The translations under genes were made by a program, and so were the position numbers. Under the pieces are notes generated by a model, which had not been told where the DNA came from, searched no databases, and saw only the letters and a program-made list of their open reading frames with translations. From NCBI RefSeq assembly GCF_002742635.1, contig NZ_PEGF01000001.1:2356001-2420000 (forward strand): a stretch of DNA of 64,000 bases. The letters run 5' to 3'. The stretch is from Caulobacter sp. X. Lineage in GTDB: Bacteria > Pseudomonadota > Alphaproteobacteria > Caulobacterales > Caulobacteraceae. Position 1 is the stretch's first letter; every line of letters begins with the position of its first letter. Shown here in pieces: positions 49,354-63,604 of this stretch.

Positions 49354-50622
49354 ATGAGCGACGGTTCGGTGGACCTGAAGGAAGCCGCGCGAGCGAGGGC
49401 CTACGCCACGCCGCTGGAAGAGATGCACGTGGCCGACCCGGCCCTGTTCCAGGCCGACGCCATGTGGCCCTATTTCGAACGCCTGCGGAAAGAGGCGCCC
49501 GTCCACTATTCGAAGGGGGACGAGGAGACCGGACCCTACTGGTCGATCACCCGCTACAACGACATCATGACGGTGGACACGACCCACCAGGTGTTCTCGT
49601 CCGACGCGCACCTCGGCGGCATCACGATCCGGAACTTCGACGAGGACTTCGTCCTGCCGATGTTCATCGCCATGGACCCGCCCAAGCACGACATCCAGCG
49701 CAAGACGGTCAGCCCGATCGTTTCGCCGCAGAATCTGGCCAAGCTGGAAGGGATCATTCGCGAACGGGTGCAGGGCATCCTCGACAGCTTGCCGATCAAT
49801 GAGCCGTTCGACTGGGTCGACCGCGTCTCGATCGAGCTGACCACCCAGATGCTGGCGACCCTGTTCGACTTCCCTTGGGAAGAGCGTCGCAAGCTGACCC
49901 GCTGGTCGGACGTCGCCACCGCCTCGCCCGAGAGCGGCATCGTCGAAAGCGAGGAGGCCCGCCGGGCCGAACTGCTGGAGTGCCTCTCCTATTTCACCAA
50001 TCTGTGGAACGAGCGGGTCAACCAGACCGAGCCCGGCAGCGACCTGATCTCGATGCTGGCCCACGGCGAGGCCACGCGCGACATGCCGCCGATGGAGTAT
50101 CTGGGCAATGTCATCCTGCTGATCGTCGGCGGCAACGACACAACCCGCAACTCGATCACCGGCGGCCTCTACGCCCTGAGCAAGAACCCGCAGGAAGAGG
50201 CCAAGCTGCGCGCCGATCCCAGCCTGATCCCGAACATGGTCTCGGAGATCATCCGCTGGCAGACGCCGCTGGCCCACATGCGCCGCACGGCGCTGGAGGA
50301 CTACGAGCTCGCCGGCCAGACCATCAAGAAGGGCGACAAGGTCGTCATGTGGTACGTCTCGGGCAACCGCGACGACACGGTGATCGAGGACGCCGACAAG
50401 TTCATCATCGACCGCCCCGGCGCCCGTCGCCACCTGTCGTTCGGCTTCGGCATCCACCGTTGCGTCGGCAACCGCCTGGCCGAGATGCAGCTGCGCATCG
50501 TCTGGGAGGAGACCCTCAAGCGCTTCCCCAGGATCGAGGTGCTGGAAGAGCCCAAGCGGGTCTACTCGACCTTCGTGAAGGGCTATGAGCGGATGATGGT
50601 TCGGATCCCGGAACGGATCTGA
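49354..50622 (+). CDS. Cytochrome P450, CYP153-like
   Basis: A soluble 422-residue monooxygenase. The oxygen-activation helix is G-G-N-D-T-T-R at 259-265, the E-x-x-R motif is E298-I-I-R301, and the heme loop is F-G-F-G-I-H-R-C-V-G with the proximal C370. H-R-C-V-G-N-R-L-A-E-M-Q and the surrounding sequence match CYP153, which omega-hydroxylates medium-chain alkanes and fatty acids. A strong G-G-G-A-G-G lies before ATG 49354. No ferredoxin or reductase is adjacent, so its redox partners must be elsewhere. Confidence 0.92.
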   Translation: MSDGSVDLKEAARARAYATPLEEMHVADPALFQADAMWPYFERLRKEAPVHYSKGDEETGPYWSITRYNDIMTVDTTHQVFSSDAHLGGITIRNFDEDFVLPMFIAMDPPKHDIQRKTVSPIVSPQNLAKLEGIIRERVQGILDSLPINEPFDWVDRVSIELTTQMLATLFDFPWEERRKLTRWSDVATASPESGIVESEEARRAELLECLSYFTNLWNERVNQTEPGSDLISMLAHGEATRDMPPMEYLGNVILLIVGGNDTTRNSITGGLYALSKNPQEEAKLRADPSLIPNMVSEIIRWQTPLAHMRRTALEDYELAGQTIKKGDKVVMWYVSGNRDDTVIEDADKFIIDRPGARRHLSFGFGIHRCVGNRLAEMQLRIVWEETLKRFPRIEVLEEPKRVYSTFVKGYERMMVRIPERI

Positions 50623-50640
50623 TCCCCTGCGACGACCATG

Positions 50641-50682
50641 AAAAAGCCCCGCGCCAGACCTCTGGCGCGGGGCTTTCCTTTT
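50641..50682. terminator. Bidirectional terminator between the P450 and trpS genes
   Basis: AAAGCCCCGCGCCAGA (50643-50658) pairs perfectly with TCTGGCGCGGGGCTTT (50661-50676), 16 bases with a 2-base loop, flanked by A-rich and T-rich tracts on the two sides. It lies between convergent genes. Confidence 0.92.
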
Positions 50683-50699
50683 AGCCTCGGCGTGGCGGC

Positions 50700-51734
50700 T
50701 TACGCCCCCCAGAAGCCGACCAGCTTCTTGACCTCGGCCAGGGTCGGGGCGGCGGCTTCGCGGGCCTTTTCCGCGCCCTTGGCCAGGATGGCGTCCAGCA
50801 CCGCCGGATCGCCCAGCAGGCCGCGCATCTTCTCGCCGACCGGCGACAGCTTCTCGACCGCCAGCTCGGCCAGGGCCGGCTTGAAGGTCCCGAAGCCCTT
50901 GCCGGCGTACTCGGCCAGCACCTCGGCCTTGGTCTTGCCGGCCAGGGCCGCGAAGATGCCGACCAGGTTGTCGGCCTCGGCGCGAGCGGCCAGCTCCTCG
51001 ATCGTCTCCGGCAGCGGTTCCGGATCGGTGCGGGCCTTCTTGATCTTGGCGGCGATCGCGTCGGCGTCGTCGGTCAGGTTGATCCGCGAATAGTCCGAAG
51101 GATCGGACTTGCTCATCTTGGCCGAACCGTCGCGCAGGCTCATGACCCGCGCGCCCGGCCCCTGGATCAGGGGCTCGGGCAGCGGGAAGTAGCCCGGCGC
51201 ATTGAAGTCGTGGTTGAACTTGCCGGCGATGTCGCGGGTCAGCTCCAGGTGCTGCTTCTGGTCCTCGCCGACCGGCACGTGGGTCGCCTTGTAGACCAGG
51301 ATGTCGGCCGCCTGCAGCACCGGATAGGTGTAGAGGCCCACCGAGCTGCGCTCCTTGTGCTTGCCGCTCTTCTCCTTGAACTGGGTCATGCGGTCGAGCC
51401 AGCCGAGGCGGGCGACGCACTGGAAGATCCAGGCCAGGTCGGCGTGCTCGCGCACCGCCGACTGCGGGAAGATCGTCGCCTTGTCGGGATCCAGGCCCGA
51501 GGCGATGTAGGCCGCCGCGATCTCGCGGGTCTGCTGGGCCAGGGCCGCCGGGTCCTGCCAGACGGTGATGGCGTGCAGGTCGGCCACGAAGATGAAGGTG
51601 TCGATCTCGTGCTGCAGGCGGGTGAACTTCACCAGCGCGCCGAGATAGTTGCCCAGATGCAGGGCGCCGGAGGGCTGGACGCCCGAAAGCACGCGCGAGG
51701 GGCCCGTATAGGCGACGGGAGCTTGGTCGGTCAT
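50700..51734 (-). CDS. trpS: Tryptophanyl-tRNA synthetase
   Basis: Class I synthetase of 344 residues. The HIGH-type motif is [10 protein letters not shown] near 20-29 and the KMSKS loop is K-M-S-K-S-D near 205-210; [10 protein letters not shown] near 155-164 binds tryptophan/ATP. It follows murJ by 176 bases and ends at a strong terminator. Confidence 0.97.
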   Translation of the reverse strand: MTDQAPVAYTGPSRVLSGVQPSGALHLGNYLGALVKFTRLQHEIDTFIFVADLHAITVWQDPAALAQQTREIAAAYIASGLDPDKATIFPQSAVREHADLAWIFQCVARLGWLDRMTQFKEKSGKHKERSSVGLYTYPVLQAADILVYKATHVPVGEDQKQHLELTRDIAGKFNHDFNAPGYFPLPEPLIQGPGARVMSLRDGSAKMSKSDPSDYSRINLTDDADAIAAKIKKARTDPEPLPETIEELAARAEADNLVGIFAALAGKTKAEVLAEYAGKGFGTFKPALAELAVEKLSPVGEKMRGLLGDPAVLDAILAKGAEKAREAAAPTLAEVKKLVGFWGA

Positions 51735-51910
51735 GGCTCTAAGCCTTGCTGTCGAATGCGAGAAGGATGGCGGGCGCGCGGAGGCGCGAACCGCGCGCCA
51801 AACCCGAAAAGGAGGGCGCGGGGATCAGGGTCAGTGGGAGCCGCGCCATCGCGGCGCGAGGAGACCGATCGGAGCCATGGCCCGCTGGTTAGCGCCCTCG
51901 CCCGCATGGA

Positions 51911-53542
51911 TCAAGCCTTGCCCCTCCTTAAGGCCGCCTTCAGCTCGGCCGGCTTGACCCCGCCGAACAGGAACAGCAGCGGCGGATAGACCGCCACGCC
52001 GGCCAAGCAGGTGAGCGCGAGGGCGAACTCCTTGGCGCCGATCGCGTGGCCGGTCAGGCCCAGGCTCCGCAGCGGCGCCTCGATCAGGTCGCGATAGTGC
52101 GAGGCCGCCGCCATCAGCGCGCCCATGCCCAGGCTGGCCAGCAGGATGCGCGACAGGCGCGACCAGGTCTGGGCCGAGGGGCCGTAGTGGCCTTTGCGAC
52201 CCAGAACCACCGCCATCTGGGCGACATTGGTCCACGAGGCCACCGCGGTGGCGGCGGCGATGCCCTTCACGCCGATCAGATTGAACAGCAGGACGCCCAA
52301 GCCGATGTTCACCGCCACCGAGACCAGGGCGAAACGCATCGGGCTCTTGGTGTCGCCGCGCGCGAAGAAGGCCCGCGAATAGAGCTGCTGCAGCACGAAG
52401 GCCGGCGTGCCCAGGCCGTAGAAGAACAGCGCCGCCGCCGTCTGGCTGGCGTCGAAGGCCGTGAACTGGCCCCGGGTGTAGAGGCCGTCCGACAGGAAGC
52501 CCGGCATGGCGACCAAGGCCGCGGCCGCCGGCAGCGTCAGGGCCATGGCGAGGGTGATGCCCTGGTCCATGGCGCTCTGCGCGTCCTCGCGATCGCCGGA
52601 GTTCACCGCCCGCGACAGGCGCGGCAGCAGGGCGACGCCGATGGCCACGCCCACCAGGCCCAGCGGGAGCTGGTAAAGGCGATCGGCCGTCGCCAGCCAG
52701 GTCCGGCCGCCGGGCACGTGGCTGGCCAGGTTCCCGGAGATGAAGATGTTGACCTGGGTGGCGCTGGCCGCCAGGGCGCCGGGAATGGCCTTGCCGATCA
52801 GCTCGCGCACCTCCGGCGTCAGGCGCGGCAGCCGCCAGTGGACCTTGGCGCCGGACTTGTTGACGCCCCAGGTCAGCAGGGCCGCTTGCGCCACGCCGGC
52901 TGCGACCACGCCGATCGAGCCCCAGCGGGCCGCGTCGATCGCGGTGTTCTGCGGCAGGATGAAGGCCAGGGTGAAGATGTTCAGCAGGATCGGCGCGCCG
53001 GCCGACAGGATGAAGCGGTCGCGGGCGTTCAGCACGCCCGACAGGTGCGCCACGATCGCCATGCACGGCAGGTAGGGCATGGTGATCTGGGTCAGCAGCA
53101 CCGCCAGCTTGTACTTCTCGGTGCCCCAGCCAAAGCCCGGGCTGATCAGCATCATCAACCACGGCATGGCCAGCTGGCAGACGACGGTGATGACGATGGT
53201 CGAGGCCGCAAGGGTCGCCATGGCGTCGGCGGCCAGGATGTCGGCGGTCTCCTCGCCGTCGCGCTGCAGCGACTTGGCGTAGGCGGGCACGAAGGCCGCG
53301 GCGAAGGCGCCCTCCGCGAAGAAGCGGCGAAACAGGTTCGGGAACGCCAGGGCGGCGTTGTAGGCGTCGGCCGCCGGCGTGGCGCTGGCGCCCATCCGGT
53401 ACGAGACGGCCAGATCGCGCGCGAAGCCCATGAACCGGCTGACCAGGGTCAGGCCCGAATAGATCGCCGAGGACTTCAGCAGACCGCCCTTCTTGGGGGC
53501 TTTTGGCTGTTCGGCGGGGGCGGGATTGGCGGCGTCGGTCAC
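51911..53542 (-). CDS. murJ: Lipid II flippase MurJ
   Basis: Inner-membrane lipid II translocase of 543 residues with about 14 membrane segments. The start region has G-L-T-L-V-S-R-F-M-G-F-A-R-D near 27-40 and the conserved N-L-F-R-R-F-F-A-E-G-A-F near 67-78. Arginines R33 and R40 in the first helices match the substrate-binding positions. No ATG precedes the conserved start; GTG 53542 begins V(M)-T-D-A-A-N-P-A-P, whereas the longer frame to 53689 reads through repeat copy C. Confidence 0.94.
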   Translation of the reverse strand: MTDAANPAPAEQPKAPKKGGLLKSSAIYSGLTLVSRFMGFARDLAVSYRMGASATPAADAYNAALAFPNLFRRFFAEGAFAAAFVPAYAKSLQRDGEETADILAADAMATLAASTIVITVVCQLAMPWLMMLISPGFGWGTEKYKLAVLLTQITMPYLPCMAIVAHLSGVLNARDRFILSAGAPILLNIFTLAFILPQNTAIDAARWGSIGVVAAGVAQAALLTWGVNKSGAKVHWRLPRLTPEVRELIGKAIPGALAASATQVNIFISGNLASHVPGGRTWLATADRLYQLPLGLVGVAIGVALLPRLSRAVNSGDREDAQSAMDQGITLAMALTLPAAAALVAMPGFLSDGLYTRGQFTAFDASQTAAALFFYGLGTPAFVLQQLYSRAFFARGDTKSPMRFALVSVAVNIGLGVLLFNLIGVKGIAAATAVASWTNVAQMAVVLGRKGHYGPSAQTWSRLSRILLASLGMGALMAAASHYRDLIEAPLRSLGLTGHAIGAKEFALALTCLAGVAVYPPLLFLFGGVKPAELKAALRRGKA

Positions 53543-53589
53543 GAGCGGCTTCTGGGCGTTTGGGGGGAAGGCGTCAAGGGCGGCGGCCC

Positions 53590-53701
53590 AATCCTCCCCC
53601 TCGCGGGGGAGGTGTCCGCGAAGCGGACGGAGGGGGAAGTCCTGCTGATCTTGTCCCTCCCCCCTCCGGCCTTCGGCCGCTTCCCCCACAGGGGGAGGAT
53701 T
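53590..53701. repeat. Dispersed intergenic palindromic repeat, copy C
   Basis: Perfect 12-base inverted ends AATCCTCCCCCT (53590-53601) and AGGGGGAGGATT (53690-53701), inner hairpins such as GTCCGCGAAGCGGAC and GGCCTTCGGCC, and GGAGGGGGAAG / CTCCCCCCTCC pairs. Same design as copies A and B. It lies between the divergent murJ and DsbA-like genes. Confidence 0.8.
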
Positions 53702-53775
53702 GCCGTGGCGGATGTTGACCCCGCGCGCGATCCTCCTTTTGATGGCGCGCAGTTAAACCAAAGGTTCGAAACTCG

Positions 53776-54384
53776 ATGCGCCGTCTCGCCCTCGCCGCCG
53801 CCCTGCTCGCCAGCCTGGCCCTGTCCGCCTGCAACAAGACGCCCGCGCCGGGCGCTCTGGCCGACGACATGAGCCTGGGGAACAAGGACGCCAAGGTCAC
53901 GGTGGTCGAGTACGCCTCGGTCGGCTGCCCGGTCTGCGCCAAGTGGCAGTCGGAGGTCTATCCGGCTTTCAAGGCCAAATATATCGACACCGGCAAGGTG
54001 CATTACGTGTTCCGCGAGATGCTGGTCGGCCAGGGTCCGGAGCTGACGATCGCCACGGCAGGTTTTCTGACGGCCCGCTGCGCCGGCAAGGACAAGTACT
54101 TCCCGGTCGTCGACGCGGTGTTCGCCAGCCAGCCGGGCGTGTTCGACACCCCCCGCGAGACCCTGCTCGAGATCGCCAAGTCGTCGGGCATGACCGAGGA
54201 CCAGTTCACCAAGTGCGTGACCGACGAGGCCCAGCTGAAGGCTCTGAACGAACGGGTCGAGCGCAACGCCCGGGATCATGGCGTCGACGCCACCCCGACC
54301 TTCGAGATCAACGGCCGCAAGATGGAGCCGGGCTATCACTCGCTGGCCGAGATCGACGCGGCGATCGAAGCCGCCGGCAAGTAG
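53776..54384 (+). CDS. DsbA-like thiol:disulfide lipoprotein
   Basis: A 202-residue lipoprotein (lipobox L-S-A-C, C19) with a thioredoxin fold. The redox site is C51-P-V-C54 in A-S-V-G-C-P-V-C, a DsbA/DsbG-family motif, with the cis-proline region around T-P-T-F-E-I-N-G. It would catalyse disulfide exchange on the periplasmic side of the membrane or outer membrane. No DsbB partner is adjacent. It converges on glnD with a 9-base gap. Confidence 0.9.
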   Translation: MRRLALAAALLASLALSACNKTPAPGALADDMSLGNKDAKVTVVEYASVGCPVCAKWQSEVYPAFKAKYIDTGKVHYVFREMLVGQGPELTIATAGFLTARCAGKDKYFPVVDAVFASQPGVFDTPRETLLEIAKSSGMTEDQFTKCVTDEAQLKALNERVERNARDHGVDATPTFEINGRKMEPGYHSLAEIDAAIEAAGK

Positions 54385-54393
54385 GCTGGCGCC

Positions 54394-57216
54394 CTAGCGC
54401 GCCACGCTGGCTCGGGCGCGGCGCAGGCCCGGCCGGGCGGCGGGCGCGCCGGCCTCGTTCTGCTCCAGCGCGTCCAGCAGGCCGACCTTCAGCGCATTGA
54501 TCCGGCGCGTGTCGGTGACCTTCTGGCCGTCCGCCGTCTGGACATAGAAGGCGTCGACCGCCCGTTCGCCATAGCCGTCGATATGGGCCGACTGGATCGA
54601 CAGCCCGCTGTCGGCCAGGCTCTTGGCCAAGGCGTGCAGCAGGCCGGGACGGTCGCGGCCCGAGGCCTCGACCACGGTCGCGTCGTCCGAGGCCTCGTTG
54701 TCGACCGTGACGCTGGGCGCGATGGCGAAGGCCGCGGCGCGTGACTGGTCGGCGCCGCGACGCGGCTCGACCGTCATGGGCTCACCCCGGCCGGCGGCTT
54801 CCAGCGCGTCGGCCAGACGGCGTAGGGCGCGCGGGTTCTCGCAGCCCAGCGGCGCGCCAGTGGCGTCCTGCACATAGAAGACGTCCAGAGCCTGGCCCTG
54901 GCGAGACGTGAAGACGCGAGCGCCCACCACGTTGCCGCCCAGCGACGAGATGGTCAGGGCGAGGTCCGCGAACAGGCCCTGGCGGTCCTTGGCCGCCACG
55001 ACGATCTCGGAGGCGTTGTGGCCCGAGCGCACCCGCCCCTCGGCCGCCGCGCCGCCCTGAGCGGCCGCCCGACGCGCCAGGATGGCGTGCTCAAGCAGGT
55101 CGTCCTGCGAGAAGGCGCTGAAATAGGCGTTCTCCATCGCCGCGACCCAGCTTCTGGCGTCGGGGTCGGCCTCCAGCAGCGCCGCGCGCGCCGTCTCGGC
55201 CGCGGCCTCCTGGTGACGCTGGACATTGGCGGCGGCGTCGCTGCCGCGACCGCCCCGGAACACCGCCTCGGTGGCGTTGTAGAGCTCGCGCAGCAGCTGG
55301 CCCTTCCAGCCGTTCCAGACCCCCGGCCCCACGGCGCGGATGTCGGCGACGGTGATGACCAGCAGCAGGCGCAGGCGCTCGGGGTTCTCGACGATGCGCG
55401 CGAAGGCGGCGACGGTGCCGGGGTCGGAGACGTCGCGCTTCTGGGCGAAGTCGCTCATGACGAGATGGTTCTCGACCAGCCAGGCGACCAGCTCGACCTT
55501 GCTGCGCTCGACGCCCAGGCGTTCGCAGGCGCTGCGGGCCGAGCGGGCGCCGGCCTTTTCCTGCCCGCCCACCCCGCCCTTGCCGGTGTCGTGCAGCAGC
55601 ATGGCCAGGAACAGGGCCTCGCGGTCCTCGATCAGCGGCATGATCGAGACGGCCAGCGGGTGGTCGTCGGCCAGGCGTCCGGCGGCGATGTCGCCGATGA
55701 TGCCGACCGCCCGCAGGGTGTGCTCGTCCACCGTGTACGAGTGGTACATGTTGAACTGCATCTGGGCGACGACGCGGCCAAACTCCGGGATGAACCGGCC
55801 CAAAACGCCGGCGTCGTTCATCAGGGTCAGGGTGCGGTAGCTGCGCTTGCCGCGCGCCAAGAGGTCCAGGAAAGCGCGACACGCCTCGGGATCACGGCGG
55901 ACCTTCGAGGTGATCAGGTGCAGGCCGCGCGTCACCGCCGTGAAGGCGTCGGGATGCAAATCGAGGTCGCGCTCGTCGGCGATCTTGAACAGCCGGATCA
56001 GATTGACCGGATCGGCCTCGAAGATCTCGGGCCCCTCGATGTTCAGGCGGCCGTTGTCCTCGAAGAAGCCCTTGACCTCCAAGGCTTTCCGCTTGGGCTT
56101 GGCCCCGGGCAGGAAGCGGGAAATGCCCTTGGGCTCGTGCTTGAAGTGCTCGGCCTCCAGCTTGGCCGAGAAGGCGCGGGTCAGGGCCCCGACCTCCTTG
56201 GCGATCAGGAAGTAGCGGCGCATGAACCGCTCGACCGCCGGGGCGTCGCCCCGGTCGCCATAGCCCATGCGGCGGGCGATCTCGGGCTGCAGGTCGAAGG
56301 TCAGGCGCTCTTCCGGGCGACCGGTCGTGAAGTGCAGGTGGGCGCGCACCGCGTGCAGGAAATCGAAGGCGCGGATGAAGGCCTTGGTCTCGCGGGTCGA
56401 GAACACCTCCAGCTTGAAGACGTCCTCGGGTCGGTCGACCGGATGCAGGTACTCGGCGATCCACATCAGGGTGTGGAGGTCGCGCAGGCCGCCCTTCCCT
56501 TCCTTGACGTTGGGCTCGACCATGTAGCGGCTGGCGCCGGCGCGGGCCTGGCGGTCGTCACGCTCCTTCAGCTTGGCGGCGACGAACTGGGCGCCCGTGC
56601 CCTTCATCACCTCGTCGCGGAAGCGGCGCTTCAGATCCTCGGCCAGGCGCTCGTCGCCGGTCAGGCGGCGGGCCTCCAGGATCGAGGTGCGGATCGTGTA
56701 GTCTTCCTTCGAGAGGCGCACGCACTCCTCGATCGTGCGCGAGGCGTGGCCGACCTTGAAGCCGAGATCCCACAGCGCATAGAGCATGTACTCGATCACG
56801 CTCTCGGCGTGCGGCGTCTGCTTGTAGGGCCGCAGGAAGAGAAGATCGATGTCGCTGAACGGCGCCAGGGTGCCTCGGCCGTAGCCGCCCACCGCCATCA
56901 GGCACAGGCGCTCGCCCTCGGTCGGGTTGCGGGCCCGAAAGATGTGCACCGTCGTGAAGTCGTAGAGCGCGGTGATCACCTCGTCGGTGACCCCACTGAG
57001 CAGCCGCGCTGTCTCGACGCCGCTGGCGCCGTTCTCCAGCCGCTCCTTGGCGATCATCCGGCCGCGAAACAACGCCTGCTTGAGGATCTCGATGGCGCGG
57101 GCCCGCTGCTCGGTCTCGTTGCCGATCGAGTCGAGGGCGGCGGCCGAGAGGCGCGCCCGAAGGGCGTGACCGTCGACGACGTGTTCCAGGCGGGTGGGGC
57201 GAAGGCGACGGGGCAT
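54394..57216 (-). CDS. glnD: Bifunctional PII uridylyltransferase/uridylyl-removing enzyme
   Basis: Nitrogen sensor of 940 residues. It has the nucleotidyltransferase core (G-G-Y-G-R-G-T-L-A-P-F-S-D-I-D near 110-124), an HD domain with H-T-L-R-A and L-L-H-D-T-G-K-G, and two C-terminal ACT domains that bind glutamine. It adds or removes UMP on PII proteins. The gene sits 21 bases after mutS and shares its strand; a functional link with mutS is not expected, but this order occurs in related genomes. Confidence 0.96.
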   Translation of the reverse strand: MPRRLRPTRLEHVVDGHALRARLSAAALDSIGNETEQRARAIEILKQALFRGRMIAKERLENGASGVETARLLSGVTDEVITALYDFTTVHIFRARNPTEGERLCLMAVGGYGRGTLAPFSDIDLLFLRPYKQTPHAESVIEYMLYALWDLGFKVGHASRTIEECVRLSKEDYTIRTSILEARRLTGDERLAEDLKRRFRDEVMKGTGAQFVAAKLKERDDRQARAGASRYMVEPNVKEGKGGLRDLHTLMWIAEYLHPVDRPEDVFKLEVFSTRETKAFIRAFDFLHAVRAHLHFTTGRPEERLTFDLQPEIARRMGYGDRGDAPAVERFMRRYFLIAKEVGALTRAFSAKLEAEHFKHEPKGISRFLPGAKPKRKALEVKGFFEDNGRLNIEGPEIFEADPVNLIRLFKIADERDLDLHPDAFTAVTRGLHLITSKVRRDPEACRAFLDLLARGKRSYRTLTLMNDAGVLGRFIPEFGRVVAQMQFNMYHSYTVDEHTLRAVGIIGDIAAGRLADDHPLAVSIMPLIEDREALFLAMLLHDTGKGGVGGQEKAGARSARSACERLGVERSKVELVAWLVENHLVMSDFAQKRDVSDPGTVAAFARIVENPERLRLLLVITVADIRAVGPGVWNGWKGQLLRELYNATEAVFRGGRGSDAAANVQRHQEAAAETARAALLEADPDARSWVAAMENAYFSAFSQDDLLEHAILARRAAAQGGAAAEGRVRSGHNASEIVVAAKDRQGLFADLALTISSLGGNVVGARVFTSRQGQALDVFYVQDATGAPLGCENPRALRRLADALEAAGRGEPMTVEPRRGADQSRAAAFAIAPSVTVDNEASDDATVVEASGRDRPGLLHALAKSLADSGLSIQSAHIDGYGERAVDAFYVQTADGQKVTDTRRINALKVGLLDALEQNEAGAPAARPGLRRARASVAR

Positions 57217-57237
57217 GTTGGTTATATGGTTTACCCG

Positions 57238-59952
<2,715 letters not shown>

Positions 59953-60053
59953 CGCCCGGGAAACTACAGAGCGTCGCGACTCCCGTTAAGGGGCGGCGTT
60001 AAGGTTTTCCGGGGACGGAGGGCCCAAAAATCGGGGACGTCGACGGGGAACGG

Positions 60054-61211
60054 TTAATTCCCCGTGACCTCTTCCCAGAAGCGCTTGGCCTTGCCGACGA
60101 AGTTGGCGGACTTGGGGTTCTGCTTCTCGCCGCACAGGCCGGCCAGCTCCTTGAGCAGTTCCTTCTGGCGCGCGGAGAGGTGGGTCGGGGTCTCGACGAA
60201 CAGCTCGACCACCAGATCGCCGCGCTGGCGGCTGCGGAGGGACGGCATGCCGCGCCCCTTGAGGCGCACGGTCTTGCCGGTCTGGGCGCCTTCCGGCACC
60301 TGAACCTTGACCTTGCAATTGCCGTCGCAGTTCTCGCCGCCCAGCAGGCACGGGGCGTCGATCTCGCCGCCGAGGGCCGCCGTCGTCATCGGCACCGGCA
60401 CGGTGCAGAGGAGGTCCAGGCCGTCGCGCTCGAACAGCTCGTGCGGAGTCACCGACAGGAAGATGTAGAGGTCGCCGCGCGGACCGCCGCGCGCGCCCGC
60501 GTCGCCCTCGCCCGCCAGGCGGATCCGGGCGCCGTCGTCGACGCCGGCCGGGATGCGGACCGACAGGACGCGCTCGCGGCGCACCTGGCCGTGGCCGTTG
60601 CAGCTGGTGCAAGGATCCAGCACCAGACGGCCCGAGCCGCCGCAGCGCGGGCAGGAGCGTTCGACCGCGAAGAAACCTTGCGTCGCGCGGACGCGGCCGG
60701 CGCCGCCGCATGTGCCGCAGACCGTGGGGCTGGTGCCCGGCTTGGCGCCCGAGCCCTCGCAGACCTCGCAGGTCATGGCGGCGGGGACGGTGATCTCGAC
60801 CTCGGCGCCCGCATAGGCCTGCTCGAGGGAGATTTCGAGGTCGTAGCGCAGGTCCTGGCCGCGCTGGGGGCCGTTCGACTGGCGACGACCGCCGCCGAAC
60901 ATTTCGCCGAACACGTCGCCAAAGACGTCGTTGAAGATGTCGCTGGCGTCGAAGCCCTGGCCGCCGAACCCGCCCGGACCGCCTTGCGGGCCATTGACGC
61001 CGGCGTGGCCGAAGCGGTCATAGGCCGCGCGCTTCTGGGGGTCCGACAGGACCGAATAGGCTTCGTTGATTTCCTTGAACCGCCCGGCCGCGTTCTCGCA
61101 GCCGCCATTGCGGTCGGGGTGGTGTTCCATCGCCAGCTTGCGGAACGCGGACTTCAGACCAGCCTCGTCGATGGTCCGGGTCACGCCGAGAATTTCGTAA
61201 TAGTCGCGCAT
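60054..61211 (-). CDS. dnaJ: Chaperone protein DnaJ
   Basis: Hsp40 cochaperone of 385 residues. The J domain carries H31-P-D, followed by a Gly/Phe region ([12 protein letters not shown]) and four zinc-finger repeats ([32 protein letters not shown]). It stimulates DnaK ATPase. It lies 162 bases after dnaK, with a stable inverted repeat in between. Confidence 0.97.
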   Translation of the reverse strand: MRDYYEILGVTRTIDEAGLKSAFRKLAMEHHPDRNGGCENAAGRFKEINEAYSVLSDPQKRAAYDRFGHAGVNGPQGGPGGFGGQGFDASDIFNDVFGDVFGEMFGGGRRQSNGPQRGQDLRYDLEISLEQAYAGAEVEITVPAAMTCEVCEGSGAKPGTSPTVCGTCGGAGRVRATQGFFAVERSCPRCGGSGRLVLDPCTSCNGHGQVRRERVLSVRIPAGVDDGARIRLAGEGDAGARGGPRGDLYIFLSVTPHELFERDGLDLLCTVPVPMTTAALGGEIDAPCLLGGENCDGNCKVKVQVPEGAQTGKTVRLKGRGMPSLRSRQRGDLVVELFVETPTHLSARQKELLKELAGLCGEKQNPKSANFVGKAKRFWEEVTGN

Positions 61212-61324
61212 TGTCAGCGTCTGGCGCCCAAATGGCCCACGAAAGTGGCGTTGATACAGGAAGAGGTGGGATGGCCCGTGACCCGGCGCAAGGCGCTCTC
61301 AGGTCCTGAGGCGGAAGGTCGCGG

Positions 61325-61357
61325 CCGCGGAACGATCCTTTGGCGAATGTTCCGCGG
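61325..61357 (-). promoter_or_regulatory. Inverted repeat in the dnaK-dnaJ interval
   Basis: CCGCGGAAC (61325-61333) and GTTCCGCGG (61349-61357) make a perfect 9-base stem with a 15-base loop, 16 bases after the dnaK stop. No U run follows, so it may slow ribosomes or RNase rather than terminate. Confidence 0.5.
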
Positions 61358-61373
61358 CGCGCGCATGGCGTGC

Positions 61374-63272
<1,899 letters not shown>

Positions 63273-63604
63273 CTTCGTACCTGTCGCTCCTTTAGGCGGA
63301 CGGCGGTGACAAGGGCCTTCTCAGAAGCGCCCCGGTTTTTCTCGTACCGTCCCCGTGGTTCGCACTCTCTCGGGTTTAGGTTCCACATCCTGCCCGACCG
63401 ACGAAAGTCGAACGGGCAAAATGCGTTGTGCGAAGTTGACGAGCCCGTCAACCCCGCTTCGAAGCCGGATATGGGGGATAGCCAGCGGCGCGCAAGGCCA
63501 TAACCCCTCGAGACAAGGGGGAATCTGGCCCGACAGGACATGAAAATGGCCGCGCCCAGAGGACGCGGCCACGAAAAGTCTCGAAGATTTAGGCGCTTAT
63601 CGCC
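63273..63604 (-). other. dnaK upstream region, no gene
   Basis: A 332-base gap between the aminopeptidase stop and dnaK. It holds the aminopeptidase terminator (63547-63571), a second hairpin (63391-63418, TGCCCG / CGGGCA with an inner CGAC-GAAA-GTCG), and the dnaK leader. Caulobacter dnaK is known to use a heat-shock (sigma32) and a housekeeping promoter; I could not place either element with confidence. No tRNA or small-RNA gene is evident. Confidence 0.6.
63547..63571 (-). terminator. Intrinsic terminator after the aminopeptidase
   Basis: Minus-strand TGGCCGCG (63571-63564) pairs with CGCGGCCA (63554-63547), followed by U-U-U-U-C. It lies 34 bases past the aminopeptidase stop. Confidence 0.85.

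Noticed and set aside
49234-51420. Extension of the nfuA frame antisense through the whole P450 gene, which would make a 919-residue protein
   Set aside because: The extra sequence is low-complexity shadow of the P450 and trpS coding frames. NfuA has a normal start at 49233.
59986-60002. CtrA site at TTAA-N9-TTAA between mutS and dnaJ
   Set aside because: The spacing is 9 rather than 7 bases, which places the half-sites on the wrong helical face.
60026-60064. Intrinsic terminator after dnaJ
   Set aside because: A 7-base stem is present, but the U run is about 13 bases away from it, so it is not canonical. The region may still have a weak terminator.
63273-63400. Heat-shock (sigma32) promoter of dnaK
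   Set aside because: Expected from knowledge of Caulobacter dnaK, but no pair of elements matched the sigma32 consensus at an acceptable spacing in this sequence.
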